A stretch of 64,000 bases of DNA from JACDHG01 sp963815295 (GCA_963815295.1 CAWFFZ010000008.1:1674001-1738000); one strand, 5' to 3'. Shown: positions 28,401 to 36,332, counted from the first letter of the stretch. Made by a program: numbers and translations. Notes: generated by a model from the sequence alone, not told the origin.

Positions 28401-28961
28401 GAAGTAGTTCTCGGGGCCGAAGATGTCGCGGAAGTCGGCGGCCGCCTGAAGGGCTTCGGCATACTTCCCGAGCCGCAGCAGCACCTGGACCTCACCAGAC
28501 GGGCATCCTGTCGTCGCGATGATGCCCTTGCCGTAGCGCTCGAGCAGCTCGCGGTCCATCCGCGGCTTGTAGAACTGGCCCTCGATGGACGCGAGCGAGG
28601 AGAGGCGGAAGAGGTTGTGCATGCCTTCCGTCGTCTCGGCGAGCATCGTGATGTGGGTGTAGGCGCCACCGCCGGAAACGTCGTCGACTCCCCCGCCGCC
28701 CCACCGAACTCGACGGCGCTCGAAACGGCTGGTGCCGGGGGTCAGGTAGGCCTCGATGCCGAGGATCGGCTTCACACCCCGCGCCTTCGCGGCCTGGTAG
28801 AACTCGAAGGCTCCGAACATGTTGCCGTGGTCGGTCATCGCCAGCGCCGGCATCTGCAGCCGCGCGGTCTCCTCGAACAGCTCCCCCACCCTGGCGGCGC
28901 CGTCGAGCATCGAGAACTCGGTGTGCACGTGCAGATGGACGAACGAGGAGGAGGCGGTCAT
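25431..28961 (-). CDS. dnaE: DNA polymerase III alpha subunit (replicative)
   Basis: 1176 residues, the size of actinobacterial DnaE1. It starts with a PHP domain (FVHLHVHTEFSMLDGAA), whose metal motifs are largely intact and may give proofreading. The palm acidic triad includes PDIDIDFDERGR. The fingers, helix-hairpin-helix region (RFADFADFMAKVPVPVCNKR) and OB fold near the C-terminus are seen in order. I chose ATG at 28961, directly before the PHP domain; the frame extends upstream to 29099 through Arg-rich non-family residues. This is the main replicase; a second, mutagenic DnaE2 lies at the window's right end. Confidence 0.95.
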   Translation of the reverse strand: MTASSSFVHLHVHTEFSMLDGAARVGELFEETARLQMPALAMTDHGNMFGAFEFYQAAKARGVKPILGIEAYLTPGTSRFERRRVRWGGGGVDDVSGGGAYTHITMLAETTEGMHNLFRLSSLASIEGQFYKPRMDRELLERYGKGIIATTGCPSGEVQVLLRLGKYAEALQAAADFRDIFGPENYFVELMDHGLSIETRVREDLLRLAKELNLPLVATNDLHYTRREDAMSHEALLCVQSGSTMNDANRFQFEGDGYYLKTPAQMREVFSELPDACDNTLLIAERCNVKFATGRNLMPRFQVPEGETEDTWFVKEVEVGLTRRYPGGVSAQVRERADFEVGVILQMGFPGYFLVTADCIGWAKSQGIRVGPGRGSAAGSMVAYAMGITELDPIEHGLLFERFLNPERISMPDIDIDFDERGRGEVLRYVNEKYGEDRVAQVVTFGTIKAKQAVKDSSRVLGYPFAMGERITKAMPASVMGKDIPVNEIFNPKHKRYAEAGEFRALYESDHEVRKIVDTARGLEGLKRQWGVHACAMIMSSEPLIDNIPIMRREQDGATITQFDYPTCEALGLLKMDFLGLRNLTVIQDALLNIKANRGESVVVESLTFDDPATYELLGRGDTLGVFQLDGGPMRSLLRGMKPDCFDDITAVLALYRPGPMATNAHNDYANRKNNRQQVVPIHPELAEPLAEVLGETHGLVVYQEQVMAIAQRVAGYSLASADLLRRAMGKKKKAELEQQYEAFSTGMAERGYSKGAVKALWDTLLPFCDYGFNKSHGAGYAVVSYWTGYLKANYPAEYMAALLTSTRDDKDRSAVYLNECRRMGIKVLPPDVNESDANFTPVGTDIRFGLSAIRNVGVNVVAGLVAAREASGRFADFADFMAKVPVPVCNKRVLESLCKAGAFDSMGYTRRGLVAIHEGAADQYIDLKRNEAIGQDSLFGGLEDDTFSGTAVQVPGLEEWDKRSLLAYERDMLGLYVSDHPLNGLEHVLSKSSDVTIGALVTGEAKSEGSQVLVSGLVTSVVRKTTRRGEQYAVITLEDLEGSVEVLVFPGQYQQSSTILVEDAVVTVRGVVTLGRDDALQLKAADITVPDLTTGTADGPIVISMPSVRVTPPVVDQLKDVLSTHPGVAEVHLKLQSAGRTMVMRLDQGFRVTPSPALMADLKALLGPACLSNTR

Positions 28962-29036
28962 CGGGCGCCTGATCCGCGGCTCGACATCGGGGTAGTGCCT
29001 CCTGCTGGTCGTCGCCTGCTGCGTGTCGTCCCGGCG

Positions 29037-29055
29037 ACTTCGGACGCGCCGAAGT
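29037..29055. repeat. Inverted repeat upstream of dnaE
   Basis: ACTTCGG, 5 bases, CCGAAGT: perfect 7-bp arms 76 bp upstream of dnaE. It is not the actinobacterial SOS box (TCGAAC-N4-GTTCGA). It may be an operator or a weak terminator after rluD. The rest of the 234-bp spacer (28962-29195) shows no gene. Confidence 0.4.
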
Positions 29056-29195
29056 GCCATTTGCGCGGTCTCGTGACCGCTCTCTGGGGAAGAGTCCACA
29101 GCCTACTTCGGCCCAGCCTGCCGGGCTCTACCGACACTCGGGGAGCCATCGAATCGACGGCCCGGCCTGATCAGCCTCGCCGCACCTCGACACCG

Positions 29196-30133
29196 TCAGT
29201 CGGCGTCACGAATCACCGCAAGGGCGTGGGCCAGGTCTTCGGGGTACGTCGACGCGAACTCGACCCACTCCTCCGACTCTGGGTGGCTGAACCCCAGCCG
29301 CAGCGCGTGCAGCCACTGTCGGGTCAGGCCAACCCTGGCGGCCAGTGCTGGGTCGGCGCCGTACGTGAGGTCCCCGAGACAGGGGTGGTGGAGAGCACTC
29401 ATGTGGACGCGGATCTGGTGGGTGCGCCCCGTCTCAAGCGTGATCTCGAGCAGCGACGCGAAGCGATGAGCCTCGAGCGTGTCGTAGTGGGTAATGCTGT
29501 GCCGACCGCCGTGGCCAACCGTGAACTTGTAGTCGTGCTTGGTGTGGCGCGCGATCGGTGCGTCGATCGTGCCGCGCAACGGGTCGAGGTGTCCCTGCAC
29601 GAGCGCGTGGTAGGTCTTGACGACCTCCCGCTGGCGGAACGCGTTCTTGAGCCGCGAGTAGGCGTACTCCGACTTTGCGACCACCATCAGGCCACTCGTC
29701 CCGACGTCGAGGCGCTGCACGATCCCCTGTCGCTCGGGTACGCCGGACGTCGCCACCCGATAACCGGCTCCCGCCAGGTGGCCAAGCACCGTCGGCCCGG
29801 TCCAGCCGACGCTGGGGTGCGCTGCAACTCCGACCGGCTTGTCGACGACGACGATGGCCGCATCGTCGTGGATGATGCGCACGCCCTCGACGACCTCGGG
29901 GCGCACCTCCACGGGAGCCGCGGGGGCCGGAAGTGTCACCTCGAGAAGAGCCCCGGCTCGACCCGGTCTGACTTCGCCGGCGCGCTGCCGTCGACGCTGA
30001 CGTCGCCGGCCGCCACCAGCTCAGCTGCCTTGGTGCGGGACAATCCGAAGAGTCGCGCGATAGCTGCGTCGACGCGCTCGCCGGCAAGCCCACTCGGGAC
30101 GTTCAGGACCTTGCGGGGGCCGGATGTGGTCAC
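29196..30133 (-). pseudogene. RluA/RluD family pseudouridine synthase, apparent one-base frameshift
   Basis: The S4 RNA-binding domain (LAGERVDAAIARLFGLSRTK, from GTG at 30133) and the catalytic domain (29196-29939) are in different frames. The S4 frame ends VEPGLFSR-stop. Adding one G to the G4 run (C4 on the plus strand, 29951-29954) would give PGALLEVTLPAP and join the two into about 312 residues, the normal RluD length. The catalytic Asp is in QRLDVGTSG (family usually HRLD), and RTHQIRVHM and YGADPALAARVGLTRQWLHA are intact. The good conservation on both sides suggests a sequencing slip or a recent lesion. The GTG overlaps the lspA stop (GTGA). It modifies 23S rRNA uridines in better-known relatives. 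Confidence 0.85.
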
Positions 30134-30678
30134 GAGCGGTCGCGGGTCCCGTCGAAGCGATGTCCCAACAGGCTGAGCACGACGAACATCCCCGCGGCGA
30201 CGCAAATCGCCGAGTCGGCGATGTTGAACACCGGCCAGTGCGGCAGCTCCAAGAAGTCGACCACGTGGCCGCGGAAAGGCGCCGGGTCACGGAAGATGCG
30301 GTCGGTCACGTTTCCGATGGCGCCACCGAGTAGAAGTCCGAGGGCGATTGCCCACCACACGCTGTCCAGCCGGCTGGCGAGCTTGATGCAGACGGCGATC
30401 ACGACAAGGGCGACGACGGTCAAGGCGATGGTGTACCCCGTGCCGATGCTGAAGGCCGCGCCGGGGTTGTGTGTCAGCCGGAGCTGGAGGAATTCACCGA
30501 GCAGCTCGCGGGGCTGTCCGTCGGTCAGGGCGCGCTCTGCCCAAGCCTTGGTGGCCTGGTCGAGCACGACCGTGACGAGCGCGATCGACACCCACAGCGC
30601 CAGCCGGGACTTGGGCGGCGAGGCGGCGACAGCTGGTGGCTTTTCGTCGCTCAGCGACGTTCCTGGCGTTGTTTGCAT
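30130..30678 (-). CDS. lspA: Lipoprotein signal peptidase
   Basis: 182 residues from ATG at 30678. Four membrane segments; LDQATKAWAERAL, LTHNPGAAFS and VVDFLELPHWPVFNIADSAI hold the family's two catalytic Asp residues. It removes signal peptides from diacylglyceryl-modified prolipoproteins made by Lgt. The start is uncertain: this ATG lies within the end of the DksA-like gene (28-nt overlap). A CTG at 30654 that overlaps the DksA stop as CTGA has AGGA at good spacing and is a possible non-standard start. Confidence 0.93.
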   Translation of the reverse strand: MQTTPGTSLSDEKPPAVAASPPKSRLALWVSIALVTVVLDQATKAWAERALTDGQPRELLGEFLQLRLTHNPGAAFSIGTGYTIALTVVALVVIAVCIKLASRLDSVWWAIALGLLLGGAIGNVTDRIFRDPAPFRGHVVDFLELPHWPVFNIADSAICVAAGMFVVLSLLGHRFDGTRDRS

Positions 30679-31568
30679 TCCATGCACAGTGTCGCACGCG
30701 GGAACGCCTGCAGCCTCATCTTGCCGATGGGCTTGCCACAGGACTCACAGATGCCGTAGTTGCCACGACTGATCCGCGCCAGGGCGCCCTCGACGAGCGA
30801 CAAGCTCTCCCGGGCGTTCTTCGCCATCGTCATCTCGTGGTCGCGCTCGAAGGTGTTGGAGCCCACGTCGGCCTGGTCGTTGCCGGCGCCCTCGCCGCCC
30901 TCCCTAAGCAGGTGGCCGATCTCTTCCTCGGTGGCGGAGATCTCAGTGATAAGCCGGTCGCGATCGTGCTCCAGCATCGTGCGGACTTTCTTGATCTCGC
31001 CCGGAGTCCAGGGCCGCTCACCCTCGCGGACAGCCAGCCGACCCCGTCGAGAACCAGAGGTCTTCGCCGGCGCTTGTTTCACGCTCGATGCTTTCTTCGC
31101 AGCGGCCTTCTTCGGCGTCGACTTCTTGGCCGGTGGCGTCTGCTTTGCCGCTGGGGTCTTTTTGGCCGTTGCTTTCTTCGGTGCCGCCTTCTTCGCAGTC
31201 ACCTTCTTCGCCGTCGCTTTCTTGGCAGTCGCCTTCTTCGCCGTTGCCTTCTTGGCGGTCGCCTTCTTCGCCGTTGCCTTCTTCGCGGTCGCCTTCTTCG
31301 CGGTCGCCTTCTTCGCGGTTGCCTTCTTCGCAGTCGTCTTCTTGGCGGTCTTCTTCACCGGCGCCGATTTCTTGGTGGTCGCCTTCTTTGCCGTCGCCTT
31401 CTTGGCCGGAGCGGACTTCTTCGGCGTCACGTTCTTGACCGGTGCGGCCTTAGTCGTGGTCTTTTTCGCGGTTGCCTTCTTCGCCGTCGCCGACGTACGC
31501 CCCCGGCTGGTGGCCTTGGCAACCGCTTGCTTCGCGGCCTTGATCGCAGACGACTTCTTGGCAGCCAT
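30651..31568 (-). CDS. DksA/TraR zinc-finger protein with histone H1-like lysine-rich N-terminus
   Basis: 305 residues. Residues 1 to about 165 are a Lys/Ala/Thr/Pro-rich tract built from AKKAT and similar repeats, like histone H1 tails. The C-terminal 130 residues are a DksA-type module: a coiled coil with an acidic tip (GAGNDQADVGSNTFERDHE) and a four-cysteine zinc finger (CESCGKPIG and CMECKQRQ). DksA proteins reach into the RNA polymerase secondary channel. The basic tail would bind DNA or RNA. GAGGAGAGG precedes the ATG, and a promoter (TTGATG-N17-TATCCT) lies upstream. lspA follows directly. Confidence 0.88.
   Translation of the reverse strand: MAAKKSSAIKAAKQAVAKATSRGRTSATAKKATAKKTTTKAAPVKNVTPKKSAPAKKATAKKATTKKSAPVKKTAKKTTAKKATAKKATAKKATAKKATAKKATAKKATAKKATAKKATAKKVTAKKAAPKKATAKKTPAAKQTPPAKKSTPKKAAAKKASSVKQAPAKTSGSRRGRLAVREGERPWTPGEIKKVRTMLEHDRDRLITEISATEEEIGHLLREGGEGAGNDQADVGSNTFERDHEMTMAKNARESLSLVEGALARISRGNYGICESCGKPIGKMRLQAFPRATLCMECKQRQERR
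31199..31350. repeat. 15-bp tandem repeat coding AKKAT units
   Basis: About ten copies of a degenerate 15-bp unit (GCCTTCTTCGCGGTC on the plus strand) inside the DksA-like gene. The unit is a multiple of three, so copy number can change without a frameshift. Confidence 0.85.
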
Positions 31569-31614
31569 CGGGCGCCTCTCCTCGACAGTGACTTCCCCCG
31601 GATTGGGTGCCGGA

Positions 31615-31643
31615 AGGATAAACGGTGTCGGCCGTTGCATCAA
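31615..31643 (-). promoter_or_regulatory. Promoter of the DksA-like gene
   Basis: TTGATG (31638-31643), 17-bp spacer, TATCCT (31615-31620), read on the minus strand, about 47 bp before the ATG. The fit to the housekeeping sigma consensus is good. Confidence 0.6.
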
Positions 31644-31718
31644 ATAGCCACGCACGCCCAGCCATGGCGAAACTCCTGCAAACGACTTCAGAGGACCGCC
31701 TGGCTGGCACAAACCAAG

Positions 31719-31747
31719 TGTGACGCGCGGGTGGGATCGCCTACACT
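31719..31747 (+). promoter_or_regulatory. Promoter of the ileS T-box transcript
   Basis: TGTGAC (31719-31724), 17-bp spacer, TACACT (31742-31747). The -10 fits TANNNT and the -35 is a weak match. The predicted transcript would begin near 31754, just before the first T-box stem. Confidence 0.45.
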
Positions 31748-31754
31748 GACCGGC

Positions 31755-31980
31755 GTCGCACGACTGTGATGAGGCCATCACCTCGGAGTCGCCGGAAGAA
31801 CGGTCAGCGCGCTGACTCATTAGAACCGGCAGCGGCACACCACGAGCGGGTCATGGCGACGTCTCGGCGTCCGATGGCCAAGGAGGGTGGTACCGCGGAG
31901 CGCGTCGACATCGGCGGGTTTCGTCCCTTCGGCACAGTGAGGCGCAGCAACTGCGCCACCGGTGACGAAGGAAGGCATCG
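31755..31980 (+). promoter_or_regulatory. ileS T-box riboswitch, translational type
   Basis: AGGGTGGTACCGCG at 31884-31897 is the T-box antiterminator/antisequestrator sequence; its TGGT bulge would pair with the ACCA end of uncharged tRNA-Ile. An early short hairpin (GTGATG-AGGC-CATCAC, 31766-31781) contains ATC at 31777-31779, a candidate isoleucine specifier in an ultrashort stem I. The palindrome GTCAGCGCGCTGAC (31803-31816) may be another stem. Downstream, CCTTCGGCAC pairs with GTGACGAAGG around GGCGCAG/CTGCGCC (31926-31971), partly hiding the SD GGAAGG before the ileS ATG. With no T run after it, control should be of translation, as known for actinobacterial ileS. Confidence 0.93.
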
Positions 31981-34900
31981 ATGAACCCGCAGTATCGAGC
32001 CGTTCCCCCGCAGGTCGACCTGCCGCAACTGGAGCGTGAGGTTCTCGATCTGTGGCGGGAGCGCGACCCGTTCGCCGCAACCCTGGCTCAGACGGCCGAC
32101 GGTCCCCCGTGGACGTTCTACGAAGGGCCACCCACTGCCAACGGGAAGCCCGGTACCCATCACGTCGAAGCCCGGGTGTTCAAAGACGTGTTCCCACGGT
32201 TCAAGACCATGCAAGGTTTCCGGGTCGATCGGAGGGCCGGCTGGGACTGCCAGGGACTGCATGTCGAGGTCGGTGTCGAGAAGGAGCTCGGCGTCTCTGG
32301 CAAGAAGCAGATCGAGGCCTACGGGATCGCCGAGTTCAACGCGAAGTGCCGCGAGTCCGTGCAACGCTCCACCGGGCTGTTCGAAGAGATGACGGAGCGG
32401 ATGGGCTACTGGGTCGACATGGCTCAGGCATACCGCACGATGGACCCGTCGTACATCGAGAGTGTCTGGTGGTCCCTCCAGCAGATCTTCGACGCCGGGA
32501 TGCTCTACGAGGCATACCGAGTCTCGCCGTACTGCCCGCGCTGCGAGACAGCACTGTCCGACCATGAGCTGGGTCAGCCCGGCGGCTACGAGACCGTCGT
32601 CGACCCGTCGGTCTATGTGCGGTTCCCGCTGACGTCAGGACCCCTCGCCGGGCAGGCCGTGCTGCTGATCTGGACCACCACGCCGTGGACCTTGGTCTCG
32701 AACACCGCCGTTGCGGTCAACCCCGACGTCGAGTACGTCGTCGCCACCGACGGCAACGAAAGCCTGGTCATCGCCGAGCCGCTCTTCGAGAGTGTCCTCG
32801 GCGACGGCTGGACTATCTCAGCCCGATACTCCGGCCGTGACATGGAGTTCTGGCGTTACGAACGACCCCTCGACCTCGTCACCTTCCCGGAGGTGGCCGC
32901 CGATGGCCAGCCGCCTCACATTGTCGTCCTCGGCGACTACGTCACCACCGATGACGGTTCCGGGCTCGTCCACCAGTCGCCTGCGTTCGGCGGCGAGGAC
33001 ATGGCCGTCTGCACGGCATACGGGCTTCCCGTCGTCAACCCGGTCCGGCGCGACGGTCACTTCGAGGACGACGTGCGCCTCGTCGGCGGCCAGTTCTTCA
33101 AGCATGCCGACACCGACTTGGTGAAGGAGATCGAGCGGCGCGGTCTGATGTTTCGCCACGTCGCCACCGAGCACTCCTACCCGCACTGCTGGCGCTGCCA
33201 CACGCCACTCATGTACTACGCGTTGCCCGCCTGGTACATCCGCACAACAGCCGTCAAGGACCAGTTGATCGCCGAGAACGACAAGACCAACTGGTATCCC
33301 GAGACGATCAAATACGGACGCTTCGGGAACTGGCTCGACAACAACGTCGACTGGTCGCTGTCACGCACCCGCTATTGGGGGACGCCGCTGCCGGTCTGGC
33401 GGTGCGCCGACGAGCACCTCACGTGTGTCGGCTCGCTGGCCGAGCTCGGCGAGCTCGCCGGCGAGGACCTCAGCAACCTCGACCCGCATCGGCCGTTTGT
33501 CGACGACGTGGTCATCGCTTGTCGCAACTGCGGCGAGCCTGCGCGACGGGTCACGGAGGTCATCGACGCCTGGTATGACTCGGGGTCGATGCCGTTCGCG
33601 CAGTGGGGTTATCCCTACCAGCCCGGGTCGGCGGAGGCGTTCGAGGCGGCATACCCGGCGCAGTTCATCTGTGAGGCGATCGACCAGACCCGCGGGTGGT
33701 TCTACTCGCTGATGGCGATCGGCACGCTCGTGTTCGGTCGGACGTCATACGAGAACGTCGTCTGCCTTGGCCTGTTGCTGGCTGAGGACGGTCGAAAGAT
33801 GTCCAAGCACCTCGGCAACATCCTCGAACCCATGCCGCTGATGGACGAGCACGGCGCCGATGCCGTGCGTTGGTTCATGGCGGCGTCGGGGTCACCGTGG
33901 GCTGCTCGGCGGGTTGGTCACAACACGTTGCAGGAGATCGTGCGCAAGGTGTTGTTGACCTACTGGAACACCGTCGCCTTCCACACTCTTTACGCACGGA
34001 CGAACGGCTGGACGCCAGGCGACGCACCCCCGGTTGCCGAGCGGCCGGTGCTAGACCGGTGGCTCGTCTCGCAGCGGCACCAGCTCACCCGCGACGTGAC
34101 CGCGGCCATGGAAATCTTCGACACCCAGCGAGCGGGGACTCTGCTTGCCGAGTTCATCGACGACCTGTCCAACTGGTACGTCCGCAGGTCGCGCCGGCGC
34201 TTCTGGGACGGCGACCCCGCGGCCCTGTCAACCCTGCACGAGACGCTCGATGTGCTGACACGGCTGATGGCGCCACTGACACCATTCGTGACAGAGCGCG
34301 TCTGGCAGGACGTCGTCAGGTCGGTCGACCCGACGGCGCCTGAGTCGGTGCACCTCGCGTCCTGGCCGACGTACGACGCGGGGCTGGTCGACGATGAGCT
34401 CCAACGCGGCATGGCGCTCACCCGCCGGCTAGTTGAGCTCGGCCGGTCAGCCCGCGCCGAGGCGAAGGTCAAGACCCGTCAACCACTGCAACGGGCGCTG
34501 ATCCCGTCGAGCGCTTTCGGTCAGCTGTCCGACGAGCTCAAGGCAGAAGTCGCGGCCGAGCTGAATGTCGCGCTCGTCGAGTCGCTCGGGTCGGCGGGAG
34601 ATCTCGTCGACCACAGCGCCAAGGGCAACTTCCGCGAGCTGGGCAAGCGATTCGGTAAGCAGACTCCGCAGGTAGCCGCGGCCATCGCTGCGACAGACGC
34701 TGCAGCGCTGGCACAGACGCTTGCCACCGACGGCTCGGCGACGCTCGACGTCAACGGAGGCGTCGAGGTGACCTCAGCTGACGTCATCATCTCCGAGCGT
34801 CCCCGTGAGGGGTGGTCGGTCGTCAACGAGCACGGGGAAACCGTGGCCCTTGACCTCCGCCTGACGCCCGAGCTGAAACAGGCCGGGCTGGCGCGGGATG

Positions 34901-35127
34901 TAATTCGTCTGGTCCAGGAGGAACGCAAGGCACAGGGGCTGGACGTGGCCGATCGGATCACGCTGCAGTGGCATGGCGCACCGGACGTTGGCGCTGCCTT
35001 GCGGACGCACGTGGATTTGGTGGCTCAAGAGGTGTTGGCGCGCGAGGTCACCGAGGTGGCGCAGCCGAGCGATGGCTGGCGCCACGACAGCGAGCTTGAT
35101 TTGTCGTTCGTGCTGGCGAAGGCTTAA
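31981..35127 (+). CDS. ileS: Isoleucine-tRNA ligase, type 2 (IleRS2-like)
   Basis: 1048 residues. It charges tRNA-Ile and edits valine. The first class I motif reads GTHH (Gly58-Thr-His-His61) in ANGKPGTHHVEARVFKD, i.e. GxHH in place of HxGH, and the second is GRKMSKHLGN. Cysteine pairs in YCPRCE and CRNCGEP may bind zinc. The length and sequence match the eukaryote-like type 2 IleRS of actinobacteria. Type 2 enzymes resist mupirocin, and the GxHH variant is linked with the highest resistance in work on this family. The T-box leader upstream couples synthesis to uncharged tRNA-Ile. Confidence 0.96.
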   Translation: MNPQYRAVPPQVDLPQLEREVLDLWRERDPFAATLAQTADGPPWTFYEGPPTANGKPGTHHVEARVFKDVFPRFKTMQGFRVDRRAGWDCQGLHVEVGVEKELGVSGKKQIEAYGIAEFNAKCRESVQRSTGLFEEMTERMGYWVDMAQAYRTMDPSYIESVWWSLQQIFDAGMLYEAYRVSPYCPRCETALSDHELGQPGGYETVVDPSVYVRFPLTSGPLAGQAVLLIWTTTPWTLVSNTAVAVNPDVEYVVATDGNESLVIAEPLFESVLGDGWTISARYSGRDMEFWRYERPLDLVTFPEVAADGQPPHIVVLGDYVTTDDGSGLVHQSPAFGGEDMAVCTAYGLPVVNPVRRDGHFEDDVRLVGGQFFKHADTDLVKEIERRGLMFRHVATEHSYPHCWRCHTPLMYYALPAWYIRTTAVKDQLIAENDKTNWYPETIKYGRFGNWLDNNVDWSLSRTRYWGTPLPVWRCADEHLTCVGSLAELGELAGEDLSNLDPHRPFVDDVVIACRNCGEPARRVTEVIDAWYDSGSMPFAQWGYPYQPGSAEAFEAAYPAQFICEAIDQTRGWFYSLMAIGTLVFGRTSYENVVCLGLLLAEDGRKMSKHLGNILEPMPLMDEHGADAVRWFMAASGSPWAARRVGHNTLQEIVRKVLLTYWNTVAFHTLYARTNGWTPGDAPPVAERPVLDRWLVSQRHQLTRDVTAAMEIFDTQRAGTLLAEFIDDLSNWYVRRSRRRFWDGDPAALSTLHETLDVLTRLMAPLTPFVTERVWQDVVRSVDPTAPESVHLASWPTYDAGLVDDELQRGMALTRRLVELGRSARAEAKVKTRQPLQRALIPSSAFGQLSDELKAEVAAELNVALVESLGSAGDLVDHSAKGNFRELGKRFGKQTPQVAAAIAATDAAALAQTLATDGSATLDVNGGVEVTSADVIISERPREGWSVVNEHGETVALDLRLTPELKQAGLARDVIRLVQEERKAQGLDVADRITLQWHGAPDVGAALRTHVDLVAQEVLAREVTEVAQPSDGWRHDSELDLSFVLAKA

Positions 35128-35131
35128 CTGA

Positions 35132-35935
35132 TCAGTGGTCTTGCTGCTCTTCACCGAGCAGTTCGCGCAGGCGACCCGGGGTCTCGCCGTCGGCCGACGG
35201 GGTCAGCGGCACGTCGCCGTCGCCTTCTCCGTCAAGGGCCTCCAACTGGGCCTGGAAGTAGCCCCTAAGACGGGTGCGGTACTCGCGCTCGAACGACCGC
35301 AACTCGTCGAGTTCACGGGCCAAGGTTTCCTTGTCTCGATCGAGCTCCCCAAACAACTGCTGCCGACGCTCGCCGGTCTCGGCGTCGAGCTTCTCAGCGC
35401 GGGTCCGAGCGTCGGACTCGAGCCGCTCGGACTTGGACTTCGCGTCGGCTTCGAGACGCTCGGCCTTCGTGCGGGCCTCGCCCAGGATCTTGTCGGCATC
35501 GCCTTGAGCCTCGTTGACGAGCTGGTCGGCGTTGTCGGCGGCGATTTGGAGCAGTCGCGCAGCAGCGGTCGACGCCTCAGGTACCGTGCGGACCGCGGGC
35601 AGTGCCATCACCGCGGGAGCGGGCGGCTCGGGAGCCGCCACTTCCTCGACCTCGGCTTCTTCCTCGGCCTCTTGCTCGGCCTCTTCCTCAACCTCGTGCT
35701 CTGGCTCAAGCTCCTGCTCGTGCATGGTCTCGACGAACGCCGGTGCCGGGGGCGGCGATGATGACGTCGACGCTGTCGACAGCTTGGAGCGCAGGTCGTC
35801 GTTCTCCTCGTGGAGACGAGTGAGCTCGACCTCGACCTCGTCGAGGAACTGGTCGACCTCCCCCATGTCGTAGCCCTCCCGCAAACGGACGGGCGTGAAC
35901 GTCTTCTTGTGGACGTCTTCGGGCGTCAACGGCAT
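35132..35935 (-). CDS. DivIVA domain protein (Wag31-like)
   Basis: 267 residues. The N-terminal DivIVA domain (PLTPEDVHKKTFTPVRLREG, YDMGEVDQFLDEVEVEL) includes the membrane-binding start. An Ala/Glu/Val-rich linker with runs of Glu follows (about 75-110), then a long coiled coil from about 120 to 230. In actinobacteria DivIVA marks the poles and directs tip growth. It is the last gene of the dcw-linked run and is convergent with ileS (4 bp apart). A GAGGTGA SD lies 8 bases before the ATG. Confidence 0.93.
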   Translation of the reverse strand: MPLTPEDVHKKTFTPVRLREGYDMGEVDQFLDEVEVELTRLHEENDDLRSKLSTASTSSSPPPAPAFVETMHEQELEPEHEVEEEAEQEAEEEAEVEEVAAPEPPAPAVMALPAVRTVPEASTAAARLLQIAADNADQLVNEAQGDADKILGEARTKAERLEADAKSKSERLESDARTRAEKLDAETGERRQQLFGELDRDKETLARELDELRSFEREYRTRLRGYFQAQLEALDGEGDGDVPLTPSADGETPGRLRELLGEEQQDH

Positions 35936-36029
35936 GAGTGGTCACCTCAGTTAGTTCCAAGTGGACGGGCGCGTGGCTTCCAACGCTACCCCGTCTGTCC
36001 ACTTAGCGGACGATTACTGGGCATCGTCG

Positions 36030-36326
36030 TCAGCCGAACAACAGTATTCGCCGATTCAGATACTGCAGAACGTAGCAAATCAAGAGCACAAAAAGCAGGG
36101 AAAGATCCAGTGCCACGCCGCCTATCCGCAATGGAGGCACGAATCTGCGAAAGAGCCGGATGGGCGGATCCGTTGTCGTGTACACGATCTCGAGCAGTAC
36201 GAGGAGAGGGCCTCGGGGATTCCATGAGCGTGCAAACATCTGCACCCAGTCGATCACGATGCGCGCCAAGATCAGCAGAATGTAGAACCACAGGACCAAC
36301 TCGATGATGAAGCCAAGGGCGCGCAC
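36030..36326 (-). CDS. YggT family membrane protein
   Basis: 98 residues with two hydrophobic helices (FIIELVLWFYILLILARIVI and LDLSLLFVLLICYVLQYL) flanking the conserved PxxPxRLFRRFVPP-type loop (TTDPPIRLFRRFVPPLRIGG). It has the usual place between sepF and divIVA. YggT proteins are linked with division and osmotic stress, but the mechanism is not known. The start is GTG, with TAGGCT 6 bases before it. Confidence 0.92.
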   Translation of the reverse strand: MRALGFIIELVLWFYILLILARIVIDWVQMFARSWNPRGPLLVLLEIVYTTTDPPIRLFRRFVPPLRIGGVALDLSLLFVLLICYVLQYLNRRILLFG

Positions 36327-36332
36327 AAGCAG

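Noticed and set aside
27864..30176. 770-codon plus-strand frame across dnaE and rluD
   Set aside because: Antisense to dnaE and the rluD-like gene; no motif, no start signals.
29936..30205. Separate S4-domain protein gene
   Set aside because: Its end and the next frame join into a normal RluD with one added base, so I treat both as one gene.
31199..31350. Tandem repeat as a CRISPR or satellite
   Set aside because: It is a 15-bp coding repeat in frame with the lysine-rich tail.
30760..31647. 295-codon plus-strand frame rich in Phe and Ala
   Set aside because: Complement of the lysine/alanine repeats (AAG/GCC read as CTT/GGC); looks like a membrane protein only by composition.
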